From NCBI GenBank assembly GCA_905221605.1, contig CAJNDS010002227.1:310001-374000 (forward strand): a DNA stretch of 64,000 bases. Reading direction: 5' to 3'. Shown piece by piece: positions 8,826 to 20,353 of the stretch. The translations under genes and the position numbers were made by a program. Origin of the DNA: Symbiodinium natans (taxonomy: Eukaryota; Sar; Dinophyceae; Suessiales; Symbiodiniaceae). The number at the start of each line of letters is the position of its first letter. Position 1 is the first letter of the stretch. The notes below the pieces were generated by a model. It was given only the letters and a program-made list of their open reading frames with translations. It ran no database searches and was not told the origin of the DNA.

Positions 8826-8826
8826 C

Positions 8827-8866
<40 letters not shown>

Positions 8867-8905
8867 TTATTTATTTATATTTATATTTCTTTATTTTATA
8901 TTTAT
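8826..8905. repeat. AT microsatellite grading into TTTA repeats
   Basis: About 18 AT units followed by several TTTA units. Confidence 0.85.
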
Positions 8906-8985
8906 GTATTAGTAGTGCAATCGTACTACTAGTCGTACGATGGACTTCTTTGCTCACCTGCGTCGAGCAGCAGCTGCAGCAGGGA

Positions 8986-9153
8986 AAGGGTTTAGGGTTT
9001 AGGGTTTAGGGTTTAGGGTTAGGGTTTAGGGTTTAGGGTTTAGGGTTTAGGGTTTAGGGTTTAGGGTTTAGGGTTTAGGGTTTAGGGTTTAGGGTTTAGG
9101 GTTTAGGGTTTAGGGTTTAGGGTTTAGGGTTCAGGGTTCAGGGTTTAGGGTTT
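8986..9153 (+). repeat. TTTAGGG tract
   Basis: About 24 units, starting against AGGGAAAGG, a text compatible with a donor G/GTTTAGGG for a plus-strand exon. Confidence 0.85.
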
Positions 9154-9631
9154 AATTAGGGAACCATACCAAAGATGCTGAATACCTCCGGCTTTATACC
9201 CGACATGCTATTCCGCCGTTGACAGCAATGCCAAGGGGGATACGCAGAACGCGACAGTTCAGAGTGTAGGCTTGAGGGCAGCCTGGCAGCACCGTCTCGG
9301 CATTCGCAGACGGGGGTCCTCGCAAGTTAGGGTTTGGGGCTTAGGGTTGGGCATTTTGTTTGGCGGCTTGGTGCCTTGAGCCCAAGAGCCCAAACCCTAC
9401 AGCGCCCAAACCCCCCCCCCCCAACCGGAACCCTATACTGTACCCCGAAACGAACCAGGGGTTTTCAGGGCTTCGGGTTTAGGGTTTAAAGCCACCCATG
9501 TAATCTCCACGGCTCTCCGTGTGGGGTGGAGTGGAGGTTCAGGCTGTGTCTTCGGGAGCTTCAGTGTTGGGTTTACAGGGTTCGCAGGGTTCATAGGGAC
9601 AAAAACTCGGCTGTTGAGGGTGCAGGCTCAT

Positions 9632-9770
9632 CCCTAAACCCTAAACCCGAAACCCTAAACCCTAAACCCTAAACCCTAAACCCTAAACCCTAAACCCTAA
9701 ACCCTAAATACCTTAAACCCTAAATACCCTATACCCTAAACCCGAAACCCTAAACCCTAAACCCTAATCC
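9632..9770 (-). repeat. CCCTAAA tract
   Basis: About 19 units with CCCGAAA, TACCTTAAA and TACCCTATA variants. A further tract with CCCTGAA variants lies at 10017-10112. Confidence 0.8.
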
Positions 9771-9824
9771 CAACAAGTGACCTTGGCCATCCACGTCGGG
9801 TGTTTCGAGTCCTGGGGTCTTATG

Positions 9825-9944
9825 CCTGGCGGGTTCTTAGCAGGGAATGAGGGAATGAGGGAATGAGGTACCTATATATTCCTTTTCTTAAAGGGTATAT
9901 GTGGGGCCCTAGTTCCCTCATTCCCTACTAAAAGCCGGGGGGAT
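9825..9944. mobile_element. Foldback family A, copy 2
   Basis: The most complete end of the family: CCTGGCGGGTTCTTAG then CAGGGAATGAGGG on the left; CCCTCATTCCCTACTAA then AAGCCGGGGGG on the right, enclosing TTAAAGGGTATAT. Confidence 0.8.
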
Positions 9945-10421
9945 CTTCGGCGTTTGAGCGTTGAGGGGTTTAGGATGGATTTGGGTCGATGAGGCTAGGA
10001 GGGGCACCTGCCACCCTGAACCCTAAAAACCCCTAAACCTTGAACCCCTGAACCCTGAACCCTGAATCCTGAACCCTGAACCCTAAACCCGAAACCCTAA
10101 ACCCTAAACCCCAGGCAAGCTCCTGAAACGTTCGCGTGGGCCGGCGGCAAAGCTGCCAAGCTTCGCGACACGGTGTGAGCGCTGCCTCCTTCAGGGCTCA
10201 TGGAACTGGGCAAGCGGGTAATATAGGGGCCTTAACAAGATAGAGTAGAGTCGTGGAGGTTCCTATACTATCCTTATATAGGGGACAAAAAGGGAAGTAC
10301 TATTGGTAATTACAACGGCCCCTTTTTTAGTAGTTCCCTACATTATCATCCCTTTTTGAGTGTCCTCATTTTCTGGAGTGCCGTACCATGTGGGGATCCA
10401 AAAAGGGACCTGAACTTAGAG

Positions 10422-11047
10422 AACTACCCGGAACACGGGTCCTAGATTGCCGTGGTGCTGGGGTGTGCGAAAACGTATGTTTTACCTGGGTTTCTGGAGG
10501 ATTCCTAAAACAGGAGGCCAAAAAAACAGCAAAATAACCAGCAAAAAAACTACTTCGATGTTTACTGAATTGGGGGCTTTGGTGTTAAATGAGATCGTAC
10601 TTCAGCCAAAGGCATGGACGCTTGTGACAGCTTTTCTTCTTCCACATCCTTGCGCAGTATGTTGTACAAAGAGGCGAAAACGTGGAAAATACCAGTGTTT
10701 TGGGCATCGTCGCAATTGGCATGGACGCTTGTGACAACGTGTCCTGCCCCGCATTGTTGCGCAGTATGTCGTACAACGAAGCAAAACCGCGGTAAATACC
10801 AGTGTTTTCGGCATCGTCGCAACTGGCATGGACGCTTGTGACAACGTGTCTTGTTCCACATCCTTGCGCAGTGTGTTGTACAAAGAGGCGAAAACGCAGT
10901 AAATACCAGAGTTTTGTGCATGGAAGCAATATGAATGACGTTCTTATCCCCCCCCCCCCCCCCCCCCCCCAAAGCCGGAAACAGACCATAGATTGCCGAA
11001 AATGCCGAAAACCTCGCGGCAATCTAGGACCCGTGTTCCAACTACCC
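10422..11047. mobile_element. Non-autonomous TIR transposon with 8-bp target-site duplication
   Basis: A perfect 23-bp terminal inverted repeat (10430-10452 and 11017-11039, outer bases GGAACACGGGTCC) is flanked on both sides by AACTACCC (10422-10429 and 11040-11047), an 8-bp target-site duplication. The 610-bp element has no transposase frame; its open frames come from the internal tandem repeat. An 8-bp duplication fits hAT-, P- or Merlin-like transposases; the GG-starting ends lean to Merlin or P more than hAT, but I cannot assign it. Confidence 0.9.
10614..10934. repeat. Three tandem 107-bp units inside the transposon
   Basis: The word ATGGACGCTTGTGACA recurs at 10614, 10721 and 10828, exactly 107 bp apart, in units that also carry GCGCAGTRTGT and AATACCAG text. 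Because 107 is not a multiple of three the apparent minus-strand proteins change frame between units, which argues against coding. Confidence 0.9.
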
Positions 11048-11129
11048 CCAAGTAGGTTGCACGATGTGCTCATGCGCAACCGAAGCCTTCTTGCTCTTGG
11101 GTTTTGGGGGTTTTGGGCTTTTGGGTTTA

Positions 11130-11246
11130 GAGCTTAGGGTTTAGGGTTTAGGGTTTAGGGTTTAGGGTTTAGGGTTTAGGGTTTAGGGTTTAGGGTTTAG
11201 GGTTTAGGGTTTAGGGTTTAGGGTTTAGGGTTTAGGGTTTAGGGTT
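11130..11246 (+). repeat. TTTAGGG tract
   Basis: Sixteen nearly perfect units. Confidence 0.85.
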
Positions 11247-11426
11247 CACTGGCGAAATGTGCACGAGCAAGGAATACGGCTTGGGGTTTAGGAACCCCCG
11301 CCTGTATGATTGATGACGTCATCCATCGGCGTATGGGCAGCCCCTCCTCAAAACGCGGGTCGCTGGGTAGCCCTGCCACCCTAGGGATACCCCCAAAAAA
11401 GGGGGCAACAAGGCAGCCACGGGGAG

Positions 11427-12240
<814 letters not shown>

Positions 12241-12243
12241 GAA

Positions 12244-13018
12244 AGGCTTCTGGTTCGGCGTTTAAGGTGCGATTTTGAGTAGGGTACGGGGTTATGGTCG
12301 GTGCTTTGGGGGTGTGTGTTTCTTGCGGTTGGGGTTTAGAGTCTTGGTGTTTTGGAAGACAAACCCCTAAATCACGAGCTGCTGCAAGACCGCTTGTTTT
12401 TCACCACCCTCGCAAGCAGGATCTGGCAAGGACGTGAAGATGCTGAAGGGCTCGGGAAGTAGCCGGTAGGTAGAGCTATATAATAAGTACCCCAAGCTAG
12501 GCTATCCGAACGATGACCTGGTCTATAGCCTAGCTGGGCTAGAACCTAAACCCTAACCCCTAACCCTAAACCTTAGACCCTGAACCCTAAACCCAAACCC
12601 ACTCTCAGTTCCCCGAGCCCTTAGATCTCAAGCTGGCGTGTTATGTCTCTAGTGGCTCCATGAATTAAACCGCCGCAGAGACACAAATCCCGCACGCCGG
12701 AAGGTTCCCTTGCAACCTAGGGAGAAGGGAACCCTTTTGATTGCTTAGTGCTGTGGTTGGGTAGGAATTAGGGTCGAGGGTCTAGGGCCTGGGGTCTAGG
12801 GCTAGGGTTTCGGGTTTATTGGGCTTCGGTGTGGGTGGCTCTGATTGAGAACTCGAAGATATAGCCCGTCATACCCGTTCAATGTTCATGTTCATCCCGA
12901 ACTGGAAGTTAAGCTGGTCTAACCAACATAGGGTTCAGGGTTTAGGTTTCAGGGTTTAGGTCCAAACACAGCAAAAAGGTTGACGATGTACAAGAATGTG
13001 AATCTCAAGTCTCTCTAG
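12244..13018. repeat. Subtelomeric duplicon, copy 2
   Basis: Homologous to about 105-1070 in the same orientation. It begins at the edge of the GTA array (GGCTTCTGGTT shared with 109) and lacks most of the telomeric insertions seen in copy 1. Confidence 0.85.
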
Positions 13019-13769
13019 CAACCGGAACTGGCACTGTTGGTTCTCTGAGGGGGTTTTGGGGGTGTTGGGGCTTTAGGAGTTTTTGGGGTGTTTGGGGGTT
13101 TGGGGGTTTAGGGAGTTTGGGGGGTTTTGCGGTTTAGGGGGTTTAGGGGATTTGGGGGTTTTAGAAGGTTTTTGGGGGGGTTTTGGGACAAAAAAACCTT
13201 TCACCTCTTCCCCCTCACTGTGGCGCAGCTAGCTGTTGGGAGGACGTGCCTGGCGGCGGTCGGAGATCTTCGGTCGGCCCTTGAGATATTCAGGAGAGTA
13301 AGGTTTGTACCCTAAACCCTAAACCCTAAACCCTAAACCCTAAACCCTAAACCCAGGTGGTGTGTGTTGTGTACCCTGAACCGTACACCCCGACACCCTA
13401 AACCTGAAGCCCTACAGACCCTAACCCTGGACCCTAAACATAAAACCCTACAAGCGCTGAGAGGATCTTGACAAATCCAGGGTACAAACTGAGGGGGTCC
13501 TAAACCCTAAACCCTAAACCCTAAAACCTAAAGCCGAAAAACCCTAAAGGCCCTAAACCCTGGACCCTAGACCTGCAAAACCTTAACCAAAAACCCTAAA
13601 GCATTTTGTGTGTGTGTGCTCCCTAAACCCTAAACCCTAAACCCTAAACCCTAAACCCTAAACCCTAAACCCTAAACCTTTCTGGAGAGCGCCTTCCCGC
13701 GGCGCAGTGGAGCCGTAGCGGGCCTCGAGTGGACGCAGGAGTCATCCACGAATCATGGGGCTCTCCCTC

Positions 13770-14147
13770 GGGTTTAGGGTTTAGGGTTTAGGGTTTAGGG
13801 TTTAGGGTTTAGGGTTTCGGGTTTCGGGTTTAGGGTTTAGGGTTTAGGGTTTAGGGTTTAAGGGTTTAAGGGGTTAAGGGGTTAAGGGGTTTAGGGGTTA
13901 AGGGGTTTAGGGGTTTAGGGGTTTAGGGGTTTAGGGGTTTAGGGGTTTAGGGGTTTAGGGGTTTAGGGGTTTAGGGGTTTAGGGGTTTAGGGGTTTAGGG
14001 GTTTAGGGGTTTAGGGGTTTAGGGGTTTAGGGGTTTAGGGGTTTAGGTGTTTAGGGGTTTAGGGGTTTAGGGGTTTAGGGGTTTAGGGGTTTAGGGGTTT
14101 AGGGGTTTAGGGGTTTAGGGGTTTAGGGGTTTAGGGGTTTAGGGTTT
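13770..14147 (+). repeat. TTTAGGG tract passing into a TTTAGGGG octamer array
   Basis: Heptamers at 13770-13860 pass through TTAAGGGG forms into about 30 uniform 8-bp TTTAGGGG units (about 13900-14142), the longest octamer array here. Shorter CCCTAAA tracts lie at 13311-13353 and 13620-13678. Confidence 0.9.
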
Positions 14148-14152
14148 TGCAG

Positions 14153-14246
14153 GGCCAGGGCTTACAATACAAGGGAATGAGGGGCCTGCAGCATCCCTTA
14201 AAGGGTATATATAGGGCCCTCATTCCCTACTAAGAACCAGGGGGGA
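14153..14246. mobile_element. Foldback family A, copy 3
   Basis: Left end degraded (AAGGGAATGAGGGG), core CCCTTAAAGGG, right end CCCTCATTCCCTACTAAGAACCAGGGGGG. Confidence 0.75.
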
Positions 14247-14352
14247 AGGGTGCATAAGCGCTTCTAGTGGTTTACGAGGGGTTTGGAATCTTGAGGGTTT
14301 AGAGAGTTTACAAGGGTTCATAGAGTTCTTACACGATTTATACGGGATGCTA

Positions 14353-14468
14353 AGGGTTTAGGGTTTAGGGTTTAGGGTTTAGGGTTTAGGGTTTAGGGTT
14401 TAGGGTTTAGGGTTTAGGGTTTAGGGTTTAGGGTTTAGGGTTTAGGGTTTAGGGTTTAGGGTTTAGGG
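14353..14468 (+). repeat. TTTAGGG tract
   Basis: Sixteen units, just downstream (on the minus strand) of the putative last exon of gene Z. Confidence 0.85.
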
Positions 14469-14485
14469 TATACATGGTCCGTTCT

Positions 14486-14512
14486 CTAAACGAGGATCCT
14501 GGCCATGAGTTC
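14486..14512 (-). CDS. Gene Z, putative last exon
   Basis: After a good acceptor (CCAGCCTGACAG) eight codons (ELMARILV) lead to TAG. In phase 0 with 14998-15059. Very short, so tentative. Confidence 0.35.
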   Translation of the reverse strand, partial: ELMARILV

Positions 14513-14997
14513 CTGTCAGGCTGGCAGGGTTTCGGGTTTAGGGTTTCGGGTTTAGGGTTTAGGGTTTAGGGTTTAGGTCTGCAGTCCCTGACATTTGGGG
14601 TATTCAAAACACAGGCGGAAGGAGGGGGGGAGGATGTTTCTGGGGAAATCTTGAAAGCCCTGTGAGGACTGAACTCCTCATCAACACTAAGCCCTAAACC
14701 CTAAACCCTAAACCCGAAACCCTAAACCCTAAACCCCAAACCCTAGACCCCAGCCCCTAAACCCTTTTGCTACTTGAGGTTCCTGTGCTCGATTTGGGGA
14801 AGAAAGAGGTTCGGGATTTGGGGCCTGGCAGCTACGAAGGCTTTGGGGATGTGTTTGGCTTCGAGTCTTTGGGCTTCGGGGACAATTTTGCGGGTAACCC
14901 TAAACCCTAAATGCTAAATCCTAAACCCTAAACCCTAAACCCTCAACCCTAAACCCTAAACCCTCAACCCTAAACCCTAAACCCTAAACCCGTGCAC

Positions 14998-15059
14998 CTT
15001 GGCAGCTGCCGAAGGCGCCCAGGGGCCCTCCGACACGTCGTCCAGTGGGTAGTTCCTGG
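14998..15059 (-). CDS. Gene Z, exon 3
   Basis: Pyrimidine-rich acceptor (TTTATCCCCCCAAG), 2 nt plus 20 codons (RNYPLDDVSEGPWAPSAAAK), and a GTGCAC donor. In phase with a GC donor at 15795. Unrecognised; composition is convincingly protein-like. Confidence 0.5.
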
Positions 15060-15149
15060 CTTGGGGGGATAAACAGGGTTCAGGGTTTAGGGTTTAGGGT
15101 TTAGGGTCTAGGGTTTAGGGCTTGGGGTTTGGGGTTTGGGGTTTGGGGT

Positions 15150-15222
15150 TCATATGCCTAATAGGAATTATAGTAGTGTAGGGTCTATGACCCCAATTTT
15201 AGGGTTCATGTGGTCCGCACGG
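15150..15222 (-). mobile_element. Foldback family C, truncated copy in a gene Z intron
   Basis: Inverted relative to the full copy at 48235-48344, sharing AATAGGAATTATAGTAGT and CCCCAATTTTAGGGTTCAT text. One terminal repeat is missing. Confidence 0.7.
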
Positions 15223-15795
15223 AAGGGTTTACGGGCATCAGGCTTTCAAGACTAAACCCTAAACCCGTGCCGCGACCCCAAGGGTTTAGGGTTTAGGGTT
15301 TAGGGTTTAGGGTTTAGGGTTTATTGTTTAGGGTTTAGGGTTTAGGGTAAAACCTAAATCCTAAACCCGAAACCCTAAAGCATGAGACTCTAAAGGGCTT
15401 AAGGGTTGAGGATGTTTGGGGACGGGGGTTCAGGGATAAAAGGGGCTCTAGGGCATCAAAAGCGTTCAGGGCCTCAGGTTCTCAAGGTCTGGAAAGCTTG
15501 TTTAGGGTTTAGGGTTTAGAGTTTAGGGTTTAGGGTTTAGAGTTCAGGGTTTAGGGTTTAGAGTTTAGGGTTTAGGGTTGATCTGCAGGCGAAGCTGTAG
15601 TGAGAATTGAGTCCAACTGACAGGCCGATGCGCACGCAGTCGGCCGCGTCTCCGGCGTGGTTTAGGGTTTAGGGTTTAGGGTTTAGGGTTTAGGGTTTAA
15701 GGTTTAGGGTTTAGGGTTTAGCGTTTAGCGTTTAGGGTTCAGGGTTTTAGGGTTTTAGGGTTTAGGGTTTAGGGTTTAGCGCGGCAGGTGCCGGC

Positions 15796-15853
15796 GCAGC
15801 GAGGACTCGTCGACGCTCACATTCCTCACAAGGACTCTACGCCTTTCCTTGCT
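15796..15853 (-). CDS. Gene Z, exon 2
   Basis: Acceptor AGTCCTGTCAG, 19 codons plus 1 nt (KERRRVLVRNVSVDESS), then a GC donor (CTGC/GCCGG). Joining to 14998-15059 keeps the frame. Confidence 0.45.
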
Positions 15854-15863
15854 CTGACAGGAC

Positions 15864-15971
15864 TCCCTAAACCCTAAACCCTAAACCCTAAACCCTAAAC
15901 CCTAAACCCTAAACCCTAAACCCTAAACCCTAAACCCTAAACCCTAAACCCTAAACCCTAAACCCTAAACC
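15864..15971 (-). repeat. CCCTAAA tract forming an intron of gene Z
   Basis: About 15 perfect units fill almost the whole interval between exon candidates 15972-16013 and 15796-15853. Read on the gene's strand it is a TTTAGGG intron. Confidence 0.8.
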
Positions 15972-16013
15972 CTGCTCTCCGTGGATTCTGGCAGAAGCCC
16001 AGGACAAGAGTCG
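15972..16013 (-). CDS. Gene Z, exon 1 (internal; 5' end not found)
   Basis: Acceptor CCTTTGGTCCCTGAAG, 14 codons (RLLSWASARIHGEQ), ending at the telomeric tract. The frame to exon 2 requires the cut one base before GT (CAG/GGTTTAGGG), a pattern also needed in the HCAR/BciB gene. No domain recognised in any gene Z exon. Confidence 0.42.
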
Positions 16014-16255
16014 CTTCAGGGACCAAAGGTCGTAAGGGTTGAAGGGTTTCGGGTTTAGGGTTTAGGGTTTAATTAGGGTTCAGGCTTAGGGGCAGTGGAG
16101 CTTAAGGGAGTTTAGGGGTTTGGGTTTGTAGGGTTTGGGGTTTGGTGGGGTGGGGGGGGGGGTTGTAACATGTCTTTGCGCTGATGGAAGGATGGAGGGC
16201 AACCCCCCGAAACCCTCAACAATAAGGTTACGATCACCTCCTCTTTCAACCCTGA

Positions 16256-16447
16256 AGCCTAAACCCTAAACCCTAGACCCTAAACCCTAAGCCCTAAGCC
16301 CTAAGCCCTAAGCCCTAAGCCCTAAGCCCTAAGCCCGACCCCTACGTAAGCCCTAAGCCCTAAGCCCTAAGCCCTAAGCCCTAAGCCCGAAGCCCTAAGC
16401 CCTGAGCCCCAAGCCCTAAGCCCTAGGCCCTAAGGCCCTAAGCCCTG
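16256..16447 (-). repeat. CCCTAAA tract with a CCCTAAG block
   Basis: After a few CCCTAAA units, about 20 CCCTAAG units, a homogenised variant equal to CTTAGGG on the other strand. Confidence 0.85.
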
Positions 16448-17093
16448 ACAGGGCTCAAGGGCCTAACAGAGTTCAAGGTTTAGGAACTTCGGGCCTGTGG
16501 TATGAATGGTGACAGCTTCAAGCATCATGAGACCAGCAGCTGTAACTTGTCACGAGCATGAAGTAGCAGAAGCTTCTTAGCTGCGGTTTAGGGTTTAGGG
16601 TTTAGGGTTTAGGGTTTAGGGTTTAGGGTTTCGGGTTTCGGGTTTCGGGTTTCGGGTTTCGGGTTAGGGTCTCGGGCTTAGGCTGCTGAAGCAAACAGTA
16701 TCATACCAATGATGGCACGTGCAAACATATTGCTGACATGATTGTGCCAATGGCACGATGACACTAAGGACTCTGGCCCAATGGCACTAGAAGCAACCGG
16801 TGATGACTGTCAATATTCGTCACAGCAGCAGCAACGAAGCTTGCAATTCACGTGACTGGTCTCAAACATGAGACTCAACACGCCACGAACCTAAAAGAAC
16901 AACATGTGTGAAACGAAACTTAGGCCCCCCACTCCTCGACCCTTCGACCCCACACCAACTGCCATGAGGCTCAACACCCCGCGAAACCTTCTAAAAATGT
17001 AAACTCACAAAACTCAATCCAAACAAAAAATATAAGCCTAAGTCTTAAACCCTGTAAAGGAAAGAACCAAAAACAAACACGAAACTTAGGGCT

Positions 17094-17289
17094 CGGGTTT
17101 AGGGTTTAGGGTTTAGGGTTTAGGGTTTAGGGTTTAGGGTTTAGGGTTTAGGGTTTAGGGTTTAGGGTTTAGGGTTTAGGGTTTAGGGTTTAGGGTTTAG
17201 GGTTTAGGGTTTAGGGTTAGGTTTAGGGTTTAGGGTTTAGGGTTTAGGGTTTAGGGTTTAGGGTTTAGGGTTTAGGGTTTAGGGTTTAG
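17094..17289 (+). repeat. TTTAGGG tract
   Basis: About 28 units with one short unit (GGTTAGG). Further tracts: 17391-17469 (minus), 17572-17723 (plus), 17867-17978 (minus). Confidence 0.85.
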
Positions 17290-19313
17290 CCCTCCTTCCG
17301 TCTCAAGGGCACGAACAGGGCCGGGGCGGCAAGACCAAGGAGGGAAGCCAGGAGGTGATCAACTGAGGCCGCTTTGTGTTGACGGAAGTGCCTAAACCCT
17401 AAACCCTAAACCCTAAACCCTAAACCCTAAACCCTAAACCCTAAACCCTAAACCCTAAACCCTAAACCCCACAAACCTGTGATCCCCAAACCGCTGAACC
17501 GCAGACCTTTGAACCCCAAACCTTTGAACCCTAAACCCTCCTACCCGAACCCCGATCCCTGAAGCCTGTTCAGGGTTTAGGGATTAGGGTTTAGGGTTTA
17601 GGGTCTGGGGTTTAGGGTTTAGGGTTTAGGGTTTAGGGTTTAGGGTTTAGGGTTTAGGGTTTAGGGTTTAGGGTTTAGGGTTTAGGGTTTAGGGTTTAGG
17701 GTTTAGGGTTTAGGGTTTAGGGCTGGGGAGGGTCCGTACTTACAAGCTAGATGATCATTGCCGGCATTTTTTGTGTTTGTTGTGATTATGCCCATGATTG
17801 GTATTCTTAGTAGTATTGTTACGCTTATGACTGGTAGTCTTGTTGTTTTTGTGTGCGTGTGTGTGCCTAAACCCTAAACCCTAACCCCTAAACCCTAAGC
17901 CCGAAGCCCTAAGCCCTAAACCCTAAACCCCAAACCCTAAACCCAAAACCCCTAAACACTAAACCCTAAACCCGAAGCCCTTCCTGTTTTGGGTGGGGGA
18001 GAGAGGGGGGAGAGGGGGGGGAGAGGGCGAAAGTTGGGAGACAAAGCGCCTTGAGCAGCCAGAGCGTGACCCCTGGCACAGAGAAGGTTTAGGGTTTAGG
18101 GTTTAGGATTTAGGGATTTAGGGTTTCAGGGTTTAGGCTTTGGGGGGTTTAGGGTTTCAGGGTTTCGGGGTTTCGGGGTTTAGGGTGTAGGTTTGTGTTC
18201 TTGGTGGTTTCTTTTGCTTGCGGATGGGGAGTGTTCGAGCTTTGGGCTAAGTTTAACAGGAAATCGGGCTTCTGGAGCTTTAAAGGGCTGCAAAGGGCTT
18301 CTACTACTTGCTTAAAACGCTTAAGAACCCCCCAAAGAAAACACATCATCCCCATATTTCCCTTAGAAGGAAGAACATTTAGTACTTTTTTTTGGGGGGG
18401 GGTTCAGAAGCAAAGAGCAGGCTTCAAGGAGTTTCATGCACTTCTGGGTAGAGGGTGCCATGTTGTCCTTGGGCTTTGGGGTTTTGCAGTTTGGGCCTCT
18501 TGATGTCGGGTTGAGGGTTTAGGCTTCAGGGTTGAGGATTGAGGCTTTGGGTTGAGGGCATTTTTCAAGCCAGGGAGCAAAATCTGAAGCTTTTTCTAGG
18601 GGCCGTGGGTTTGGGGTTCAGGGTTTAGGGTTTAGGGTTGAGGGTTGAGGGTTGAGGGCTGAGGGCTGAGGGCTGAGGGTTGAGGGTTGAGGGTGTAGGG
18701 TTTAGGGTTTAGGGTTTAGGGTTTAGGGCTGTGGGCGGGAAAGCCTCGTGAAGCCAAAACCCCAAAACCCCAAACTCCTCAACGCTCACCGTCTCAACCC
18801 TTGCACCCTGAAACCTCGAAGCTTCTAAGCGCACTAGCACGCGACTACTTGAAACATCCTAAACCCTAAACCCTGAACCCTAAACCCTAAACCCTAAACC
18901 CTAAACCCTAAACCCCCTAAACCCTAAACCCTACATCCCCCAAGCCCAACCATCGCCGGGACGACGCAGCTGGAGCAGCCCATACCACAAGGTGGCAGTG
19001 GCAACGCCGAACCCAGCGCCCGCAAAGACCTGCAAAAAGCGAAGTCCAGGGCTTAGGATCCTCAAATCCTCAAATCCCCCAAATCCCCAAAACTCCTTAA
19101 CGCTAAAGCCCCAACATCTCGGTGTAGCCCGAAACCCTAAACCCTAAACCCTAAACCCTAAACCCTAAACCCCAAACCCCAAACCCTAAACCCTGAACCC
19201 TAACGTCCCCCCCCCCCCCAAAAAAAAAAAAAATTGGCCTGCTCCCAATAGTGATCTTTCAAGACGACCCGGCTCCAGCCGACGGGGAGCAGCAGGAGCC
19301 CTGTCGGCTGAGA

Positions 19314-19490
19314 GTTTAGGGTTTGGGGTTTAGGGTTTAGGGTTTAGGGTTTGGGGTTTGGGGTTTGGGGTTTGGGGTTTGGGGTTTGGGGTTTGGGGTT
19401 TGGGGGTTGGGGTTTGGGGTTTGGGGATTGGGGTTTGGGGTTTGGGGTTTAGGGTTTGGGGTTTTCTGGGTCTTGGCTTAGGGTTTAGGG
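19314..19490 (+). repeat. TTTGGGG variant block
   Basis: About 14 TTTGGGG units between TTTAGGG units. Confidence 0.8.
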
Positions 19491-19561
19491 TCGCGGGTTC
19501 GCTGAGATATGGCGCAGAAGCTGTGAAGGTTGGGATGCAGAGTAGCCTCGAGGGTGGAGTG

Positions 19562-19576
19562 TGTTGGGTCTAGGGT

Positions 19577-19664
<88 letters not shown>

Positions 19665-19672
19665 GGTTGGTT
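19562..19672 (+). repeat. TTGAGGG variant block
   Basis: Fifteen uniform TTGAGGG units. Similar blocks lie at 18637-18690, 23338-23445, 35785-36028 (other strand) and 57131-57180. Confidence 0.9.
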
Positions 19673-19922
19673 GTTTAGGGTTTAGGGTTTAGGGTTTAGG
19701 GTTTAGGGTTTAGGGCTTAGGGTTTAGGGTTTAGGGTTTAGGGCTTAAGGTTTAGGGTTTAGGGTTTAGGGTTTAGGGTTTAGGGTTTAGGGCTTAAGGT
19801 TTAGGGTTTAGGGTTTAGGGTTTAGGGTTTAGGGTTTAGGGTTTAGGGTTTAGGGTTTAGGGTTTAGGGCTTAAGGTTTAGGGTTTAGGGTTTAGGGCTT
19901 AGGGTTTAGGGTTTAGGGTTTC
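19673..19922 (+). repeat. TTTAGGG tract with a higher-order CTTAAGG marker
   Basis: The variant pair GGGCTTAAGG recurs at 19741, 19790 and 19867, spaced 49 and 77 bp (7 and 11 heptamers), indicating duplication of multi-unit blocks. Confidence 0.8.
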
Positions 19923-19980
19923 GGGATACGGGCTTGGGGATGGTCTTCTGGTGCTTGGGGTTTGGGATTTGCGGTTGATG

Positions 19981-20055
19981 TGGACTTCGGGAGTCCATCC
20001 GTTCCATATTAAGTGAACCAGCTGATGTTCTGATCAGCACGTGTGGTTAATCTCT
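19981..20055. repeat. Dispersed repeat shared with 44427-44500
   Basis: Both segments share ATCCGTTCCA, AGTGAA and CAGCACGT in the same order. Here the copy is followed by the foldback at 20057-20177; the other copy lacks that foldback. Confidence 0.6.
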
Positions 20056-20056
20056 C

Positions 20057-20177
20057 CTAGGCTGCCCAGTAACCTAGGCTTAAAAAGGGTGCCCTTTTTT
20101 GCTTAAAGGGGTTTATAAATCTATAAGGGAACCTAAACCCCCCAAAAAGGGAATAAGGGTACTACTGGGCATCCTAG
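20057..20177. mobile_element. Foldback element with CTAGGMTGCCCAGTA ends
   Basis: Left end CTAGGCTGCCCAGTA, right end complementary to CTAGGATGCCCAGTA, with AAAAAGGG/CCCTTTTTT inner arms. Confidence 0.7.
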
Positions 20178-20248
20178 TCTCTAGTGTGGTGAGGATGCGA
20201 CGAAGCATAACTCATGTGGTCAATCATCTCTGCAATTTGGAGATGTCA

Positions 20249-20353
20249 TCAAGCCTGGCACAGTACTCTTCTACAGCCCTGACACCATGTGTTCGTCTCT
20301 CGCTGAGACAACAGCGAGGGACGGTGGCATGGGCAAATTTTGCCCCTCGGCCT
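20249..20353 (-). pseudogene. Relic of a transposase-like C-terminal cysteine-rich domain (piggyBac type?)
   Basis: A 34-codon frame ending in TGA at 20249 has cysteines and histidine spaced like the C-terminal zinc-ribbon of piggyBac-family transposases: KICPCH, then RETNTWC, QGC and RRVLC. It is cut off at its 5' side by telomeric text (AGGGTTCAGG) and has no catalytic domain nearby. The plus-strand frame over it is longer but compositionally poorer. Assignment rests on cysteine spacing alone. Confidence 0.35.

Larger units (their letters stand above)
16014..20248. other. Repeat-rich interval without a supported gene
   Basis: Telomeric tracts and variants fill much of it. The 410-bp unique spacer 16676-17090 is stop-rich in all frames and carries a diverged internal direct repeat (CATGAGACTCAACACGCC near 16868, CATGAGGCTCAACACCCC near 16963). 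18190-18600 is unique but shows no coding signal I trust. Confidence 0.45.

Noticed and set aside
10562-11079. Overlapping 93-164 codon frames on the minus strand
   Set aside because: They are the 107-bp tandem repeat of a transposon read in shifting frames.
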